This document shows positions 29,790-37,778 of a stretch of 60,613 nucleotides of DNA, one piece after another. How positions within the stretch are numbered: position 1 is the first letter of the stretch; each line of letters begins with the position of its first letter. A program made the translations under genes and the position numbers. The notes beneath the pieces were generated by a model. The model did not search any database, was not told the DNA's origin, and was given only the letters and a program-made list of their open reading frames with translations. The stretch comes from an uncultured Polycyclovorans sp. (GTDB lineage: Bacteria; Pseudomonadota; Gammaproteobacteria; Nevskiales; Nevskiaceae): positions 1-60,613 of the forward strand of contig CAKZHZ010000006.1 of assembly GCA_936928855.1 (NCBI GenBank), in the 5' to 3' direction.

Positions 29790-31886
29790 ATGGCGATTCC
29801 CGCCACGCCGGCTGCGGCCGTTACCAAAACCTTCCAATACGGCAACCAGACCATCACCCTTGAAACGGGTGCGGTGGCCCGTCAGGCCGCCAGCGTCATC
29901 GTTCGCATGGGCGATACCGTGGTCATGGTCAACTGCGTTGCGAAGAAAGAAGCCAAGCCTGATCAGTCCTTCTTTCCGCTCACCGTGGACTACATGGAGC
30001 GTTTCTACGCGGGCGGCCGGATTCCCGGCGGCTTCTTCAAGCGTGAAGGGCGCCCGACCGAGAAGGAAACCCTGACGTCGCGTTTGATCGATCGTCCCCT
30101 GCGGCCGCTGTTCCCGGATGGTTTTCTCAACGAAGTCCAGATCGCGGCGACCGTGATGTCGCTCGACCCCGACATCAACGGCGATATCCCCGCCATGATC
30201 GGCGCCTCTGCTGCCGTTGCGCTGACCGGTGCGCCCTTCATGGGGCCGATTGGCGCCGCCAAGGTCGGCTACAAAGACGGTCACTTCCTGCTCAACCCCA
30301 CTGAGAGCGAGCTGAAGGAGTCTGCTCTGGAACTGGTGGTCGCAGGGACTCGCGATGCCGTGCTGATGGTCGAGTCCGAAGCGGAGATGCTGTCGGAGTC
30401 GGTGATGCTGGGCGCCGTGCTGTTCGGTCACGAGCAGATGCAGGTAGCGATCGACGCCATCAATGCGCTGGTTGCTGAAGCGGGTCAACCGAAGTGGGAC
30501 TGGCAGGCGCCGAGCGACGATGCTGTCGGCGCCTATGTGGAGCAGTATGCTCCCGCCGTCACTGAAGCCTATACGCTCACCGATAAGCAGGCCCGTTACG
30601 GCAAGTTGGGTGAAGTGCGTACCAGCGCCATGGCGGCCAAGCCGGACACCGTTTCCGACATGCAGGTGAAGGAAGGGCTGCACCAGCTGGAAGCGCGCAT
30701 CGTGCGCAACCGTATCCTCGACGGTCAGCCTCGCATCGATGGACGGGATCGTTTCACAGTCCGGCCGTTGGCCATCAGTGCCGGCGTGTTGCCCCGGACT
30801 CACGGGTCGGCGCTGTTCACCCGTGGCGAGACCCAGGTGCTCGCCGTTGCCACGCTGGGTACGGGCAAGGACTATCAGATCATTGATGCCATCGAAGGTG
30901 AGTGGCATGAGAAGTTCATGTTCCACTACAACTTCCCGCCGTACTGCGTCGGAGAGACGGGGCGCATGAACATGCCCAAGCGCCGGGAGATCGGCCATGG
31001 TCGACTGGCGAAGCGCGGCGTGGCTGCGGTGATGCCGGATCTCGAAAAGGAATTTCCGTACGTGGTGCGGGTCGTGTCCGAGGTTACCGAGTCCAACGGC
31101 TCTTCCTCGATGGCGTCGGTGTGCGGGGCCTGCCTGTCCCTCATGGACGCCGGTGTCCCGCTGAAGGCGCCGGTGGCCGGTGTTGCCATGGGCTTGATCC
31201 TGGAAGACAGCCGTTGGGCCGTGCTCACCGACATTCTGGGTGACGAAGATCATCTGGGTGATATGGACTTCAAGGTCGCCGGAACCCAGGACGGTGTGAC
31301 GGCTCTGCAGATGGACATCAAGATCGCCGGTATCACCGGCGAGATCATGCAGCAGGCGCTGGAGCAGGCGAAGACGGCGCGTCTCAACATCCTTGAACAG
31401 ATGAATCAGGTGCTGCCGGCACCGCGTTCCGAGATGTCACCTTACGCGCCGCGCATCACGACCATCAAGATTCATCCCGACAAGATCCGCGAGGTCATTG
31501 GCAAGGGTGGGGCGACGATTCAGAGCATCACCCGCGATACCAACACGCAGATCGACATTGACGACGATGGCACCATCAAGATCGCTGCGACCGACGGGCT
31601 GGCGGCGCAGGCGGCCGTGGCGCGCATCGAAGCCTTGACCCGGGACGTGGAGGTCGGTGCGATCTACGAGGGCAAGGTTGCCAAGATCATGGACTTCGGC
31701 GCTTTCGTGACCATCGCACCGGGTAAGGATGGCCTGGTGCACATCTCCCAGCTCGCCGACAAGCGGGTCGAGAAGGTGGACGACGTGGTCAAGGAAGGCG
31801 AAACGGTACGCGTCAAAGTGCTCGAAGTGAGCCGCGACGGCAAGATCCGGCTGTCGATGAAGTCGGTGGACGTGGCCGAGGCCTGA
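29790..31886 (+). CDS. pnp: Polyribonucleotide nucleotidyltransferase (PNPase)
   Basis: 698 residues. Two RNase PH-like domains (first with FYAGGRIPGGFFKREGRPTE, second with RTHGSALFTRGETQVL and GRRE-type RREIGHGRLAKR), then a KH domain (KIREVIGKGGATIQSI) and an S1 domain (YEGKVAKIMDFGAFVTIAPG). A 3'-5' phosphorolytic exoribonuclease and degradosome component. ATG 29790 follows TTTGAGGAGCT. Confidence 0.97.
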   Translation: MAIPATPAAAVTKTFQYGNQTITLETGAVARQAASVIVRMGDTVVMVNCVAKKEAKPDQSFFPLTVDYMERFYAGGRIPGGFFKREGRPTEKETLTSRLIDRPLRPLFPDGFLNEVQIAATVMSLDPDINGDIPAMIGASAAVALTGAPFMGPIGAAKVGYKDGHFLLNPTESELKESALELVVAGTRDAVLMVESEAEMLSESVMLGAVLFGHEQMQVAIDAINALVAEAGQPKWDWQAPSDDAVGAYVEQYAPAVTEAYTLTDKQARYGKLGEVRTSAMAAKPDTVSDMQVKEGLHQLEARIVRNRILDGQPRIDGRDRFTVRPLAISAGVLPRTHGSALFTRGETQVLAVATLGTGKDYQIIDAIEGEWHEKFMFHYNFPPYCVGETGRMNMPKRREIGHGRLAKRGVAAVMPDLEKEFPYVVRVVSEVTESNGSSSMASVCGACLSLMDAGVPLKAPVAGVAMGLILEDSRWAVLTDILGDEDHLGDMDFKVAGTQDGVTALQMDIKIAGITGEIMQQALEQAKTARLNILEQMNQVLPAPRSEMSPYAPRITTIKIHPDKIREVIGKGGATIQSITRDTNTQIDIDDDGTIKIAATDGLAAQAAVARIEALTRDVEVGAIYEGKVAKIMDFGAFVTIAPGKDGLVHISQLADKRVEKVDDVVKEGETVRVKVLEVSRDGKIRLSMKSVDVAEA

Positions 31887-31898
31887 GGTATCGTGGTG

Positions 31899-31924
31899 CC
31901 GCCGGGTGCAGGTGCACCCGGCGG
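31899..31924 (+). terminator. Strong GC hairpin after pnp
   Basis: CCGCCGGGTGCA (31899-31910) and TGCACCCGGCGG (31913-31924) form a perfect 12-bp palindromic stem 12 bp after the pnp stop. There is no T-run, so it may be an RNA 3'-end stabiliser or a weak terminator. The 440-bp interval from pnp to phaR holds this hairpin, the candidate RNA described separately, and an AT-rich stretch (32190-32290) in which I see nothing else. Confidence 0.5.
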
Positions 31925-31980
31925 GCGCCCCGTCCCGGCGCAGGTGCTGCAATCTGGGGCATGCGGGTATGAATCAGTGC

Positions 31981-32009
31981 TTGCTTTGCGAGGGCGGATT
32001 CATGACAAT
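31981..32009 (+). promoter_or_regulatory. Possible promoter for candidate small RNA
   Basis: TTGCTT (31981-31986) and GACAAT (32004-32009) are spaced by 17 bp. Transcription would start near 32016 and run to the terminator at 32187. The match to consensus is moderate and was found by eye. Confidence 0.35.
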
Positions 32010-32015
32010 ACCGGC

Positions 32016-32187
32016 AGACACTACATATGGGTCGAACCGCAATAGCGGCGACACTTTGGGGCCTCTGGAGGGGGGAACTAAAAGAGCCCCCCAATGTGCA
32101 TTGGGGGGCAAGGTGCGAGAAAGGCGCTAGGCCTTTCTGGAGGAGACTCTTCAACCCGACAGGTCACCCGACTTGTCGGGTTTTTTA
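32016..32187 (+). ncRNA. Candidate small RNA between pnp and phaR
   Basis: The interval contains a perfect hairpin GCCCCCCAATG (32086-32096) / CATTGGGGGGC (32099-32109) and ends in a canonical terminator (32166-32187). A promoter-like pair lies upstream. Two GGA-rich unpaired segments (CTGGAGGGGGGAAC near 32065 and TTCTGGAGGAGAC near 32136) resemble CsrA/RsmA binding sites. A short frame from ATG 32003 (42 codons) lacks protein-like character. I recognise no known RNA family, so this is a structural inference. It could instead be the 3' tail of the pnp transcript. Confidence 0.35.
32166..32187 (+). terminator. Rho-independent terminator
   Basis: ACCCGA (32166-32171), loop CTTG, TCGGGT (32176-32181) and a run of T to 32186. 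An upstream copy AACCCGACA (32153-32161) can pair with the same right arm (32174-32182), giving an alternative longer hairpin. Confidence 0.85.
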
Positions 32188-32325
32188 TGACCGGGGTTAT
32201 GTTGCAGTGCAGTATAGAGATGACTTACTACTATGTCAATCACTGCGCTTCACTTAAAAATTCAATCCCTTCAACAAGTTGTAACGAAATCGTGATACCG
32301 ATCACGCCGACGCAACCCCGTTGTC

Positions 32326-32814
32326 TCAGGCGTCAGGCAGCTTCGCCTTGATGGACTTCGCGCGATCCGAAAGGTTCCGTATGAATTCACGTCGTACCGA
32401 CTTCCAGATTGGCAGCTGTCGATCGGCCAGCTCCTTGAGTGTCTGCAAGGGCTGCTGCGCCTGACCTAGCATGTTGCGCAGTTGCTCGGTGAAATGGTGC
32501 TGCTGTTCTGCAAACATGCGCAGGGAGAGTTCGAGATATCGCGTGATGCTTGCCTGCATGGGGTCGCCGTAGTATCGAATGACGAATTGCAGCAGTTCGT
32601 TGGTGAAGATCGGCGTGCCGTTCTCTTCCCGCTCGGCAATCACCTGCAGCAGAATGCTGCGCGTGATGTCCTGTCGCGTGCGCTTGTCCTCCACGCGAAA
32701 GTCGACACCGTCGATTACCAGCTGACGGATCTCTTCCAGCGTGATGTAGCGACTGATGGCCGTGTCGTACAGGCGGCGGTTCGGATACTTCTTGATGATG
32801 CGAGTGTCGGACAT
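32326..32814 (-). CDS. phaR: Polyhydroxyalkanoate synthesis regulator PhaR
   Basis: 162 residues. The N-terminal DNA-binding/PHB-binding domain has the signature IIKKYPNRRLYDT and YITLEEIRQLVIDG; the middle LLQFVIRYYGDPMQ is the PHB accumulation regulatory domain; the C-terminus is helical and basic. In PHA producers PhaR represses phasin and synthesis genes and is released by binding polymer. No pha synthase or phasin gene lies in the window, so PHA storage by this organism is only suggested. Confidence 0.92.
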   Translation of the reverse strand: MSDTRIIKKYPNRRLYDTAISRYITLEEIRQLVIDGVDFRVEDKRTRQDITRSILLQVIAEREENGTPIFTNELLQFVIRYYGDPMQASITRYLELSLRMFAEQQHHFTEQLRNMLGQAQQPLQTLKELADRQLPIWKSVRREFIRNLSDRAKSIKAKLPDA

Positions 32815-32875
32815 GATCAGCGGCGCGTTTTGTTGCAGTGCATCAAGCGATCATGCCAGAACCGGCGCCACTCCA

Positions 32876-33766
32876 CTACCGCGATGTGCCGGGGAGCGCC
32901 GTGGCGCAGGCCCAGGATAACTGGGTCGCGCAGTCGGCACCGGTGAGCGCCGAGGGGAGGGGATAGCCCAAGTGCTGCAGCGCGCGTGACAGGTCGTAGG
33001 GCGCCAGATTGCGGTTAGTGGCGACCGGTGCTGCATGATTCTGCTTGGAGAGTTTGCGTCCGTCAGTGCCGTAGAGCAGCGGCAGGTGGTACCAGTCGGG
33101 TGGCTGCAGGCCGAGTGCCTTCAGTACCATGACCTGAGCGAAGGTTTCCTCGAGCAGGTCATCGCCCCGAACCACTTCGGTGATGCCGAGGGTGACCTCG
33201 TCCAAAGCACCTGCCAATGCATAGGCTGGGAGGTCGTCGCTCCGCCACACTGGAAACCCGGAAAGGCCCTCGCGAGGGCGCGACTGCGGTCCGTGTGCGC
33301 CATCGATGACGGACATCATGCCGTCTGCTGGTATCGGCAGAAACCGCAGCGACCAGGGACCGTGTCGCGGAGGGTGGCGCAGGCAATGTCCATCATAACG
33401 GCGATCGGTTTGTTGAAGCCGTGTCCTTAGTGCGGCACGGGTGCAGTTGCAGGGAAACAGGTGGCCGCTTATTTGAAGCTGGTGTGCAGCATTACGGTAA
33501 CGTTCCAGGTGATCACGCTGGTGATAAGGCGCAGCATCCCAGTGAAGTTCGCAGCGTGCCAACTGTTGCATGATGTCATCGCTGGCGCCGGGTGGGCACC
33601 GCCCCTGATCCAGATCATCGAACCGCACATACCAAAGGCCACCCTGTCGACGCGCGCGAATCCAGCTGGCTGCCGCCGTGGCCAGCGAACCCAGATGCAG
33701 TGGGCCGCTGGGTGTCGGGGCAAACCGACCTGTATACCGCGTTGACGCTACGATTTGATTAGACAC
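32876..33766 (-). CDS. gluQ: Glutamyl-Q tRNA(Asp) synthetase
   Basis: 296 residues, a GluRS catalytic core without anticodon-binding domain. The HIGH-like motif is PSGPLHLGSL and the KMSKS-like motif is DGRKLSKQN. Zinc-binding Cys are in CNCTRA and YDGHC. GluQRS attaches glutamate to queuosine at position 34 of tRNA(Asp). The queuosine-pathway gene queF lies further on in the window. Start ATG 33766 gives a short lead (MSNQIVASTRYTGRFAP) before the conserved core. Confidence 0.93.
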   Translation of the reverse strand: MSNQIVASTRYTGRFAPTPSGPLHLGSLATAAASWIRARRQGGLWYVRFDDLDQGRCPPGASDDIMQQLARCELHWDAAPYHQRDHLERYRNAAHQLQISGHLFPCNCTRAALRTRLQQTDRRYDGHCLRHPPRHGPWSLRFLPIPADGMMSVIDGAHGPQSRPREGLSGFPVWRSDDLPAYALAGALDEVTLGITEVVRGDDLLEETFAQVMVLKALGLQPPDWYHLPLLYGTDGRKLSKQNHAAPVATNRNLAPYDLSRALQHLGYPLPSALTGADCATQLSWACATALPGTSR

Positions 33767-33851
33767 TTTGTTAGCATGTGCCGCACATTCGCGTGCATAG
33801 AAAAATCATGGCTCCGCCCCGCCGGAGTACGCTCATGCCTTGTTTCTGCGC

Positions 33852-34625
33852 ATGACACTCCAGGCCATCCTGTTTGATGTTGACGGTACGCTCGCCGACA
33901 CCGAGGCGCTGGGGCATCGACCCGCCTATAACCGTGCCTTCCGGCAGATGGGACTGAGTTTCCGGTGGGGACCGAAACTCTATCGCAAATTGCTACGTCA
34001 GCCCGGCGGTCGCGAGCGGTTGCGCCACTACCTGCAGCAGTACCAGCCCGACCTGGGCACTCACCGGGCAGCCGTGGATGCCGATGCCGACCAGTGGGTG
34101 GCCGAAGTACATGCCTTGAAGTCGAAATATTTCCGTCGATACATGCGCCGGGGGCGGGTGCCGTTGCGGCCTGGCATCGCGCGGCTGATTCGCGAGGCGA
34201 ACGAGCAGGGTATTCGCCTGGCGATTGTCACCAATGCCAGTCGAAAGACGCTCAATCCGGTGCTGCGGTACATCCTGGGGCCGGCGCTGACCAGCGTGAT
34301 CGAGGTGGTTGCCAGTGGGGAGGAGGTGAGCCACAAGAAGCCCTCTCCAGACCTGTATCGCCTGGCGATGGCGCGTCTGGGCCTGACGGCGCACGACTGC
34401 GTGGCCCTGGAAGACTCCGAAATGGGGCTGCGGGCGGCCCGTGCCGCAGGATTGCCTGCGGTGGTGACGGTCAACGACGACACGGTTGGTCAGGATTTCA
34501 GCGGTGCGTCCCTGGTGGTGAGCAGCCTCGGTGAACCGGGGGCGCCGGCGCGCGTGATACGCGGCGAGGGCGGCCCCCAGCCCTGGATCACACTCGAGAC
34601 TTTGCGGCGGCTCAGTCCGGCGTAG
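33852..34625 (+). CDS. HAD phosphatase, CbbY-like
   Basis: 257 residues. Motif I DVDGTLADTEA with nucleophile Asp, a helical cap with KLYRKLLRQPGGRERLRHYL, motif II TNASRKT, motif III Lys in SHKKPSPDLYRLA, and motif IV ALEDSEMGLRAA. The cap sequence resembles CbbY of RuBisCO operons (xylulose-1,5-bisphosphate phosphatase), but no Calvin-cycle genes are present, so another sugar phosphate is likely. TTG 33840 is an alternative start. It lies 52 bp upstream of the oxidase-GlpD-FGGY operon. Confidence 0.87.
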   Translation: MTLQAILFDVDGTLADTEALGHRPAYNRAFRQMGLSFRWGPKLYRKLLRQPGGRERLRHYLQQYQPDLGTHRAAVDADADQWVAEVHALKSKYFRRYMRRGRVPLRPGIARLIREANEQGIRLAIVTNASRKTLNPVLRYILGPALTSVIEVVASGEEVSHKKPSPDLYRLAMARLGLTAHDCVALEDSEMGLRAARAAGLPAVVTVNDDTVGQDFSGASLVVSSLGEPGAPARVIRGEGGPQPWITLETLRRLSPA

Positions 34626-34677
34626 ACCGGCAGAGGCACCGTTATACTCCCTCGAGAACTTGCGCAGGGAGCCTTTC

Positions 34678-36270
34678 ATGCGACGCTGGAATGGCTGGGG
34701 CGACGACGGCAATGACTTCCCGCTGGGAACGCTCGCCCAAGCGTATCTCGCGGCACGCATCGGTGAGGGGCATCCGCGTGCCGACGCCTCGCGTGAGCAG
34801 GCCGTTGCCGGGATCAGGCCGCCGCGCGGTCAATGGGGTGCACGCTGGCAGACCAGTGCCGAGGTGCGGCTGGACCATGCCCGCGGTCAAAGCTTTCCGG
34901 ATTGGCTCGCGTTGAAGTCCGGTCGTATCGGGTCTGTGGCGGATGCAGTGGCGTTTCCGGAATCCTCCGAGGAGGTGGCGGAGGTGCTGGCAGAGGCACT
35001 CGCTGCGGGAGCGTTGGTGATTCCGCATGGCGGTGGGACGTCGGTCGTCGGTCACCTGGATGTGCCCGAGGGTGAACGCCCCGTGGTCAACATTGCTTTG
35101 TCCCGGTTGCGGCATCTGATCACCCTGGATGCCCGTCATCAGCTGGCGACCTTTGGAGCCGGTATCGCGGGACCGGCACTTGAATCGCAACTGCGGCGGC
35201 AGGGATATGTCTTGGGGCATTACCCGCAGAGCTTCGAGTATTCGACCCTTGGCGGCTGGGTCGTGACGCGCTCATCGGGCCAGCAGAGCTACCGTTATGG
35301 GCGCATTGAGCAGCTGTTTCATGGCGGGCGGCTGATCAGTCCCTCCGGTGCGCTGCAGGTGGGCCGGGTGCCGGCATCCAGCGCCGGCCCGGACCTCCGC
35401 GAACTGGTGTTGGGTTCCGAGGGACGCCTCGGGTTGCTGACGGAAGCAACCGTTCGGGTAAGGCCCAAGCCTGCACATGAGTCGTTTCATGCGGTGTTCT
35501 TCCCCTCCTGGGATACCGCGTTGGACGGTGTGCGGACGATGGTGCAGCAGGGCATCCCGCTATCGATGCTGAGGGTGTCCAATGAGGTGGAGACCGAAAC
35601 GCAGCTGAGACTCTCCGGTCACGAGAAGCTGATTGCCTGGTTGCAGCGTTACCTGGGCTTGCGCGGAATCGGCCCGGGGCAGTGCCTGCTGATGATCGGC
35701 GTGACCGGTACGCTGGGACAGTGTCGGCGTCATTTGCGCGAGGCACTTGCAGTGGCCAAGCGGTTCCGTGGCGTTCATGTCGGCAAGGCGATGGGGCAGG
35801 CCTGGTCAAGGAACCGGTTTCGCGGGCCGTATCTGCGCAACAGTCTGTGGCAGCTCGGCTATGGTGCCGATACCGTGGAAACCTGTGTGCCCTGGTCGCA
35901 GGCGACCCCTTTGATGCGTGCGCTGGAGCGGACCGCCCAGGACCGCTACGCCGTCCACGGTGAACGGCTGTTGGCGTTCACACACCTCTCGCACGTTTAT
36001 GCGCAAGGCTGCAGTATCTACAGCACGTTCGTGTTTCCCTGTGCCGGCGATGTGGACGAGGATCTGGCGCGGTGGCGCGACCTCAAGCACGCGCTTTCCA
36101 GCGTGATCCTTGCGCACGGCGGCACCATCTCCCACCAGCATGGGGTCGGCCGGGATCATCTGCCGTATCTTCCGGAGGAGAAGGGGGCATTGGGAATGCG
36201 GATGATCCGATCAGCGGCCGAAGCGCTGGACCCCGGTGGGCAGATGAACCCGGGCAAGTTGTTCGCGTGA
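34678..36270 (+). CDS. FAD-binding oxidase, alkyl-DHAP synthase-like
   Basis: 530 residues, VAO/PCMH-type flavoprotein. The FAD-binding domain has VIPHGGGTSVVGH and the AGPS-type signature PQSFEYSTLGGWVVTRSSGQ, then GSEGRLGLLTEATVRV. The C-terminal substrate region carries THLSHVYAQG, ISHQHGVGRDH and LDPGGQMNPGKL. These match alkyldihydroxyacetonephosphate synthase, which makes ether bonds in plasmalogen synthesis, and its bacterial homologues of unknown role. No covalent FAD-binding His is evident. The stop overlaps the next start as GTGA, so the genes are translationally coupled. Confidence 0.88.
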   Translation: MRRWNGWGDDGNDFPLGTLAQAYLAARIGEGHPRADASREQAVAGIRPPRGQWGARWQTSAEVRLDHARGQSFPDWLALKSGRIGSVADAVAFPESSEEVAEVLAEALAAGALVIPHGGGTSVVGHLDVPEGERPVVNIALSRLRHLITLDARHQLATFGAGIAGPALESQLRRQGYVLGHYPQSFEYSTLGGWVVTRSSGQQSYRYGRIEQLFHGGRLISPSGALQVGRVPASSAGPDLRELVLGSEGRLGLLTEATVRVRPKPAHESFHAVFFPSWDTALDGVRTMVQQGIPLSMLRVSNEVETETQLRLSGHEKLIAWLQRYLGLRGIGPGQCLLMIGVTGTLGQCRRHLREALAVAKRFRGVHVGKAMGQAWSRNRFRGPYLRNSLWQLGYGADTVETCVPWSQATPLMRALERTAQDRYAVHGERLLAFTHLSHVYAQGCSIYSTFVFPCAGDVDEDLARWRDLKHALSSVILAHGGTISHQHGVGRDHLPYLPEEKGALGMRMIRSAAEALDPGGQMNPGKLFA

Positions 36271-37778
36271 CCGATTCCACGTCACTGCCCTCCGAAGTCG
36301 ACCTCATCGTCGTTGGCGGGGGTATCACCGGCGCCGGGATCTTCCATATGGCCGCAACGGCCGGCGTGCGAACCCTGCTGGTTGATGCGGCCGATTTTGG
36401 TGCCGGGACCTCCAGCTGGTCATCGAAGCTGGTCCACGGTGGATTGCGGTATCTCAAGCAGGGGCAGTGGCGCCTTACCCGAGCAGCGGTACGCGAGCGG
36501 GACCGCCTGACCGCAGCGCTGCCCGGGCTGGTGGATCCCCTGCCATTCGTGATGCCGCTGCAGGCCGGCGTGTCGCCCTCACGCTGGACCCTGCAGGCGG
36601 GCCTCTGGCTCTATGACCGGCTCGCCGGTGTGCGTCGTGCAGGCTACTGGAACGCCGCGCAGGCGCGTGATCAGGTGCCGGTGCTGTCACACCCGGCACT
36701 GAGGGGGGCGGTGCACTTTGTCGATGCCGTGACCGACGACGTACGGTTGGTGCTGCGACTGATCTTCGATGGCGTCGAAGCGGGGGGCATCGCACACAAC
36801 TACACGCGTGCCGTGCCCAGCTTGGAAGGGGGACGAGTGGTCGGCGTGACCCTGATGGATACCGAGACCGGCGCGGGGGCTCAGGTTCGGGCGCCGATGA
36901 CGGTGCTGGCGACCGGGCGTGACGCCGATCCGGCATTCGGTGCGCCGCCGCTGCGGCCATTGCGCGGCAGCCATCTCGTATTCTCCCCCGCGCAGTTGCC
37001 CCTGCGGCACGCCATATCCTGGCTGCATCCCGAAGATGGTCGGCCGGTCTTTGCCTTTCCCTGGCTGGGGCGCGTGTTGTGTGGCACTACGGATCTCGAT
37101 CAGGCGCCCGATGCGCCTGTACGGATGTCGTCAGCCGAGGGGGACTACCTGCTGGCGGCGCTGCAGGCAGTGTTTCCATCGCGTGCCCCGCGCCTGTGCG
37201 ATGCCGTTGCCTGTTTTTCGGGGGTGCGTCCGGTGGTGGCGGGCGGTCACCGCAACCCGTCATCGGAGTCCCGCGAGTCGGCAATCTGGTCCCGCCCGGG
37301 ACTCGTTGGCGTGACCGGCGGGAAGCTGACGACCTTCCGTCATGCGGCCAGGGACGTGCTGACCCTTGCCGCGCAGCAGGTGCCGGGGCTCGCGCCGTCG
37401 CCGCGAGCAGGGCGCTTGATGAGTGCCAGTGTGGTCCCCAGCCAGCAACGACTCCATGCGCGGTTGGGGGTGCTGGCCGCAGGTCGCTGCCTGCGGGACA
37501 TGCCCGGTGAAGACCATCGTCAGATTGCCGACACGCCCTTCACCTGGGCCGAGCTGCGCTGGTCGGCGCGGAACGAGCGAGTGCGGCATCTCGATGACCT
37601 CATGTTGCGGCGTACGCGGCTCGGACTGCTGCTGCCGGAAGGCGGCCGTGAATGGATGCCGGAGATCCTCGCCAGGGTTTCACCCGAGTTGGGGTGGTCC
37701 GCGGACCGGGCGGAGGCCGAGATCGAGCGTTATCAGCGCCAATGGTGGCGTGACCACGCCCCCCTGGTCTCCGCATGA
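36267..37778 (+). CDS. Glycerol-3-phosphate dehydrogenase/oxidase family (GlpD-like)
   Basis: 503 residues from GTG 36267. N-terminal FAD motif VVGGGITGAGIFHMAA; family motifs SSWSSKLVHGGLRYL, PLRGSHLVFSP, LCGTTDLD, FSGVRPVV and GGKLTTFRHAA follow E. coli GlpD in order. The usual NATGPW segment is VLATGRDAD here, so the substrate pocket differs. GlpD oxidises G3P to DHAP and feeds electrons to quinone. The overlap with the oxidase upstream and the kinase downstream (ATGA) points to one three-gene unit. Substrate may be G3P or a related polyol phosphate. Confidence 0.9.
   Translation: MTDSTSLPSEVDLIVVGGGITGAGIFHMAATAGVRTLLVDAADFGAGTSSWSSKLVHGGLRYLKQGQWRLTRAAVRERDRLTAALPGLVDPLPFVMPLQAGVSPSRWTLQAGLWLYDRLAGVRRAGYWNAAQARDQVPVLSHPALRGAVHFVDAVTDDVRLVLRLIFDGVEAGGIAHNYTRAVPSLEGGRVVGVTLMDTETGAGAQVRAPMTVLATGRDADPAFGAPPLRPLRGSHLVFSPAQLPLRHAISWLHPEDGRPVFAFPWLGRVLCGTTDLDQAPDAPVRMSSAEGDYLLAALQAVFPSRAPRLCDAVACFSGVRPVVAGGHRNPSSESRESAIWSRPGLVGVTGGKLTTFRHAARDVLTLAAQQVPGLAPSPRAGRLMSASVVPSQQRLHARLGVLAAGRCLRDMPGEDHRQIADTPFTWAELRWSARNERVRHLDDLMLRRTRLGLLLPEGGREWMPEILARVSPELGWSADRAEAEIERYQRQWWRDHAPLVSA

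Noticed and set aside
32003..32130. 42-codon frame from ATG 32003
   Set aside because: A weak GAGG precedes it, but the peptide has no protein-like pattern and the DNA is better explained by RNA hairpins.
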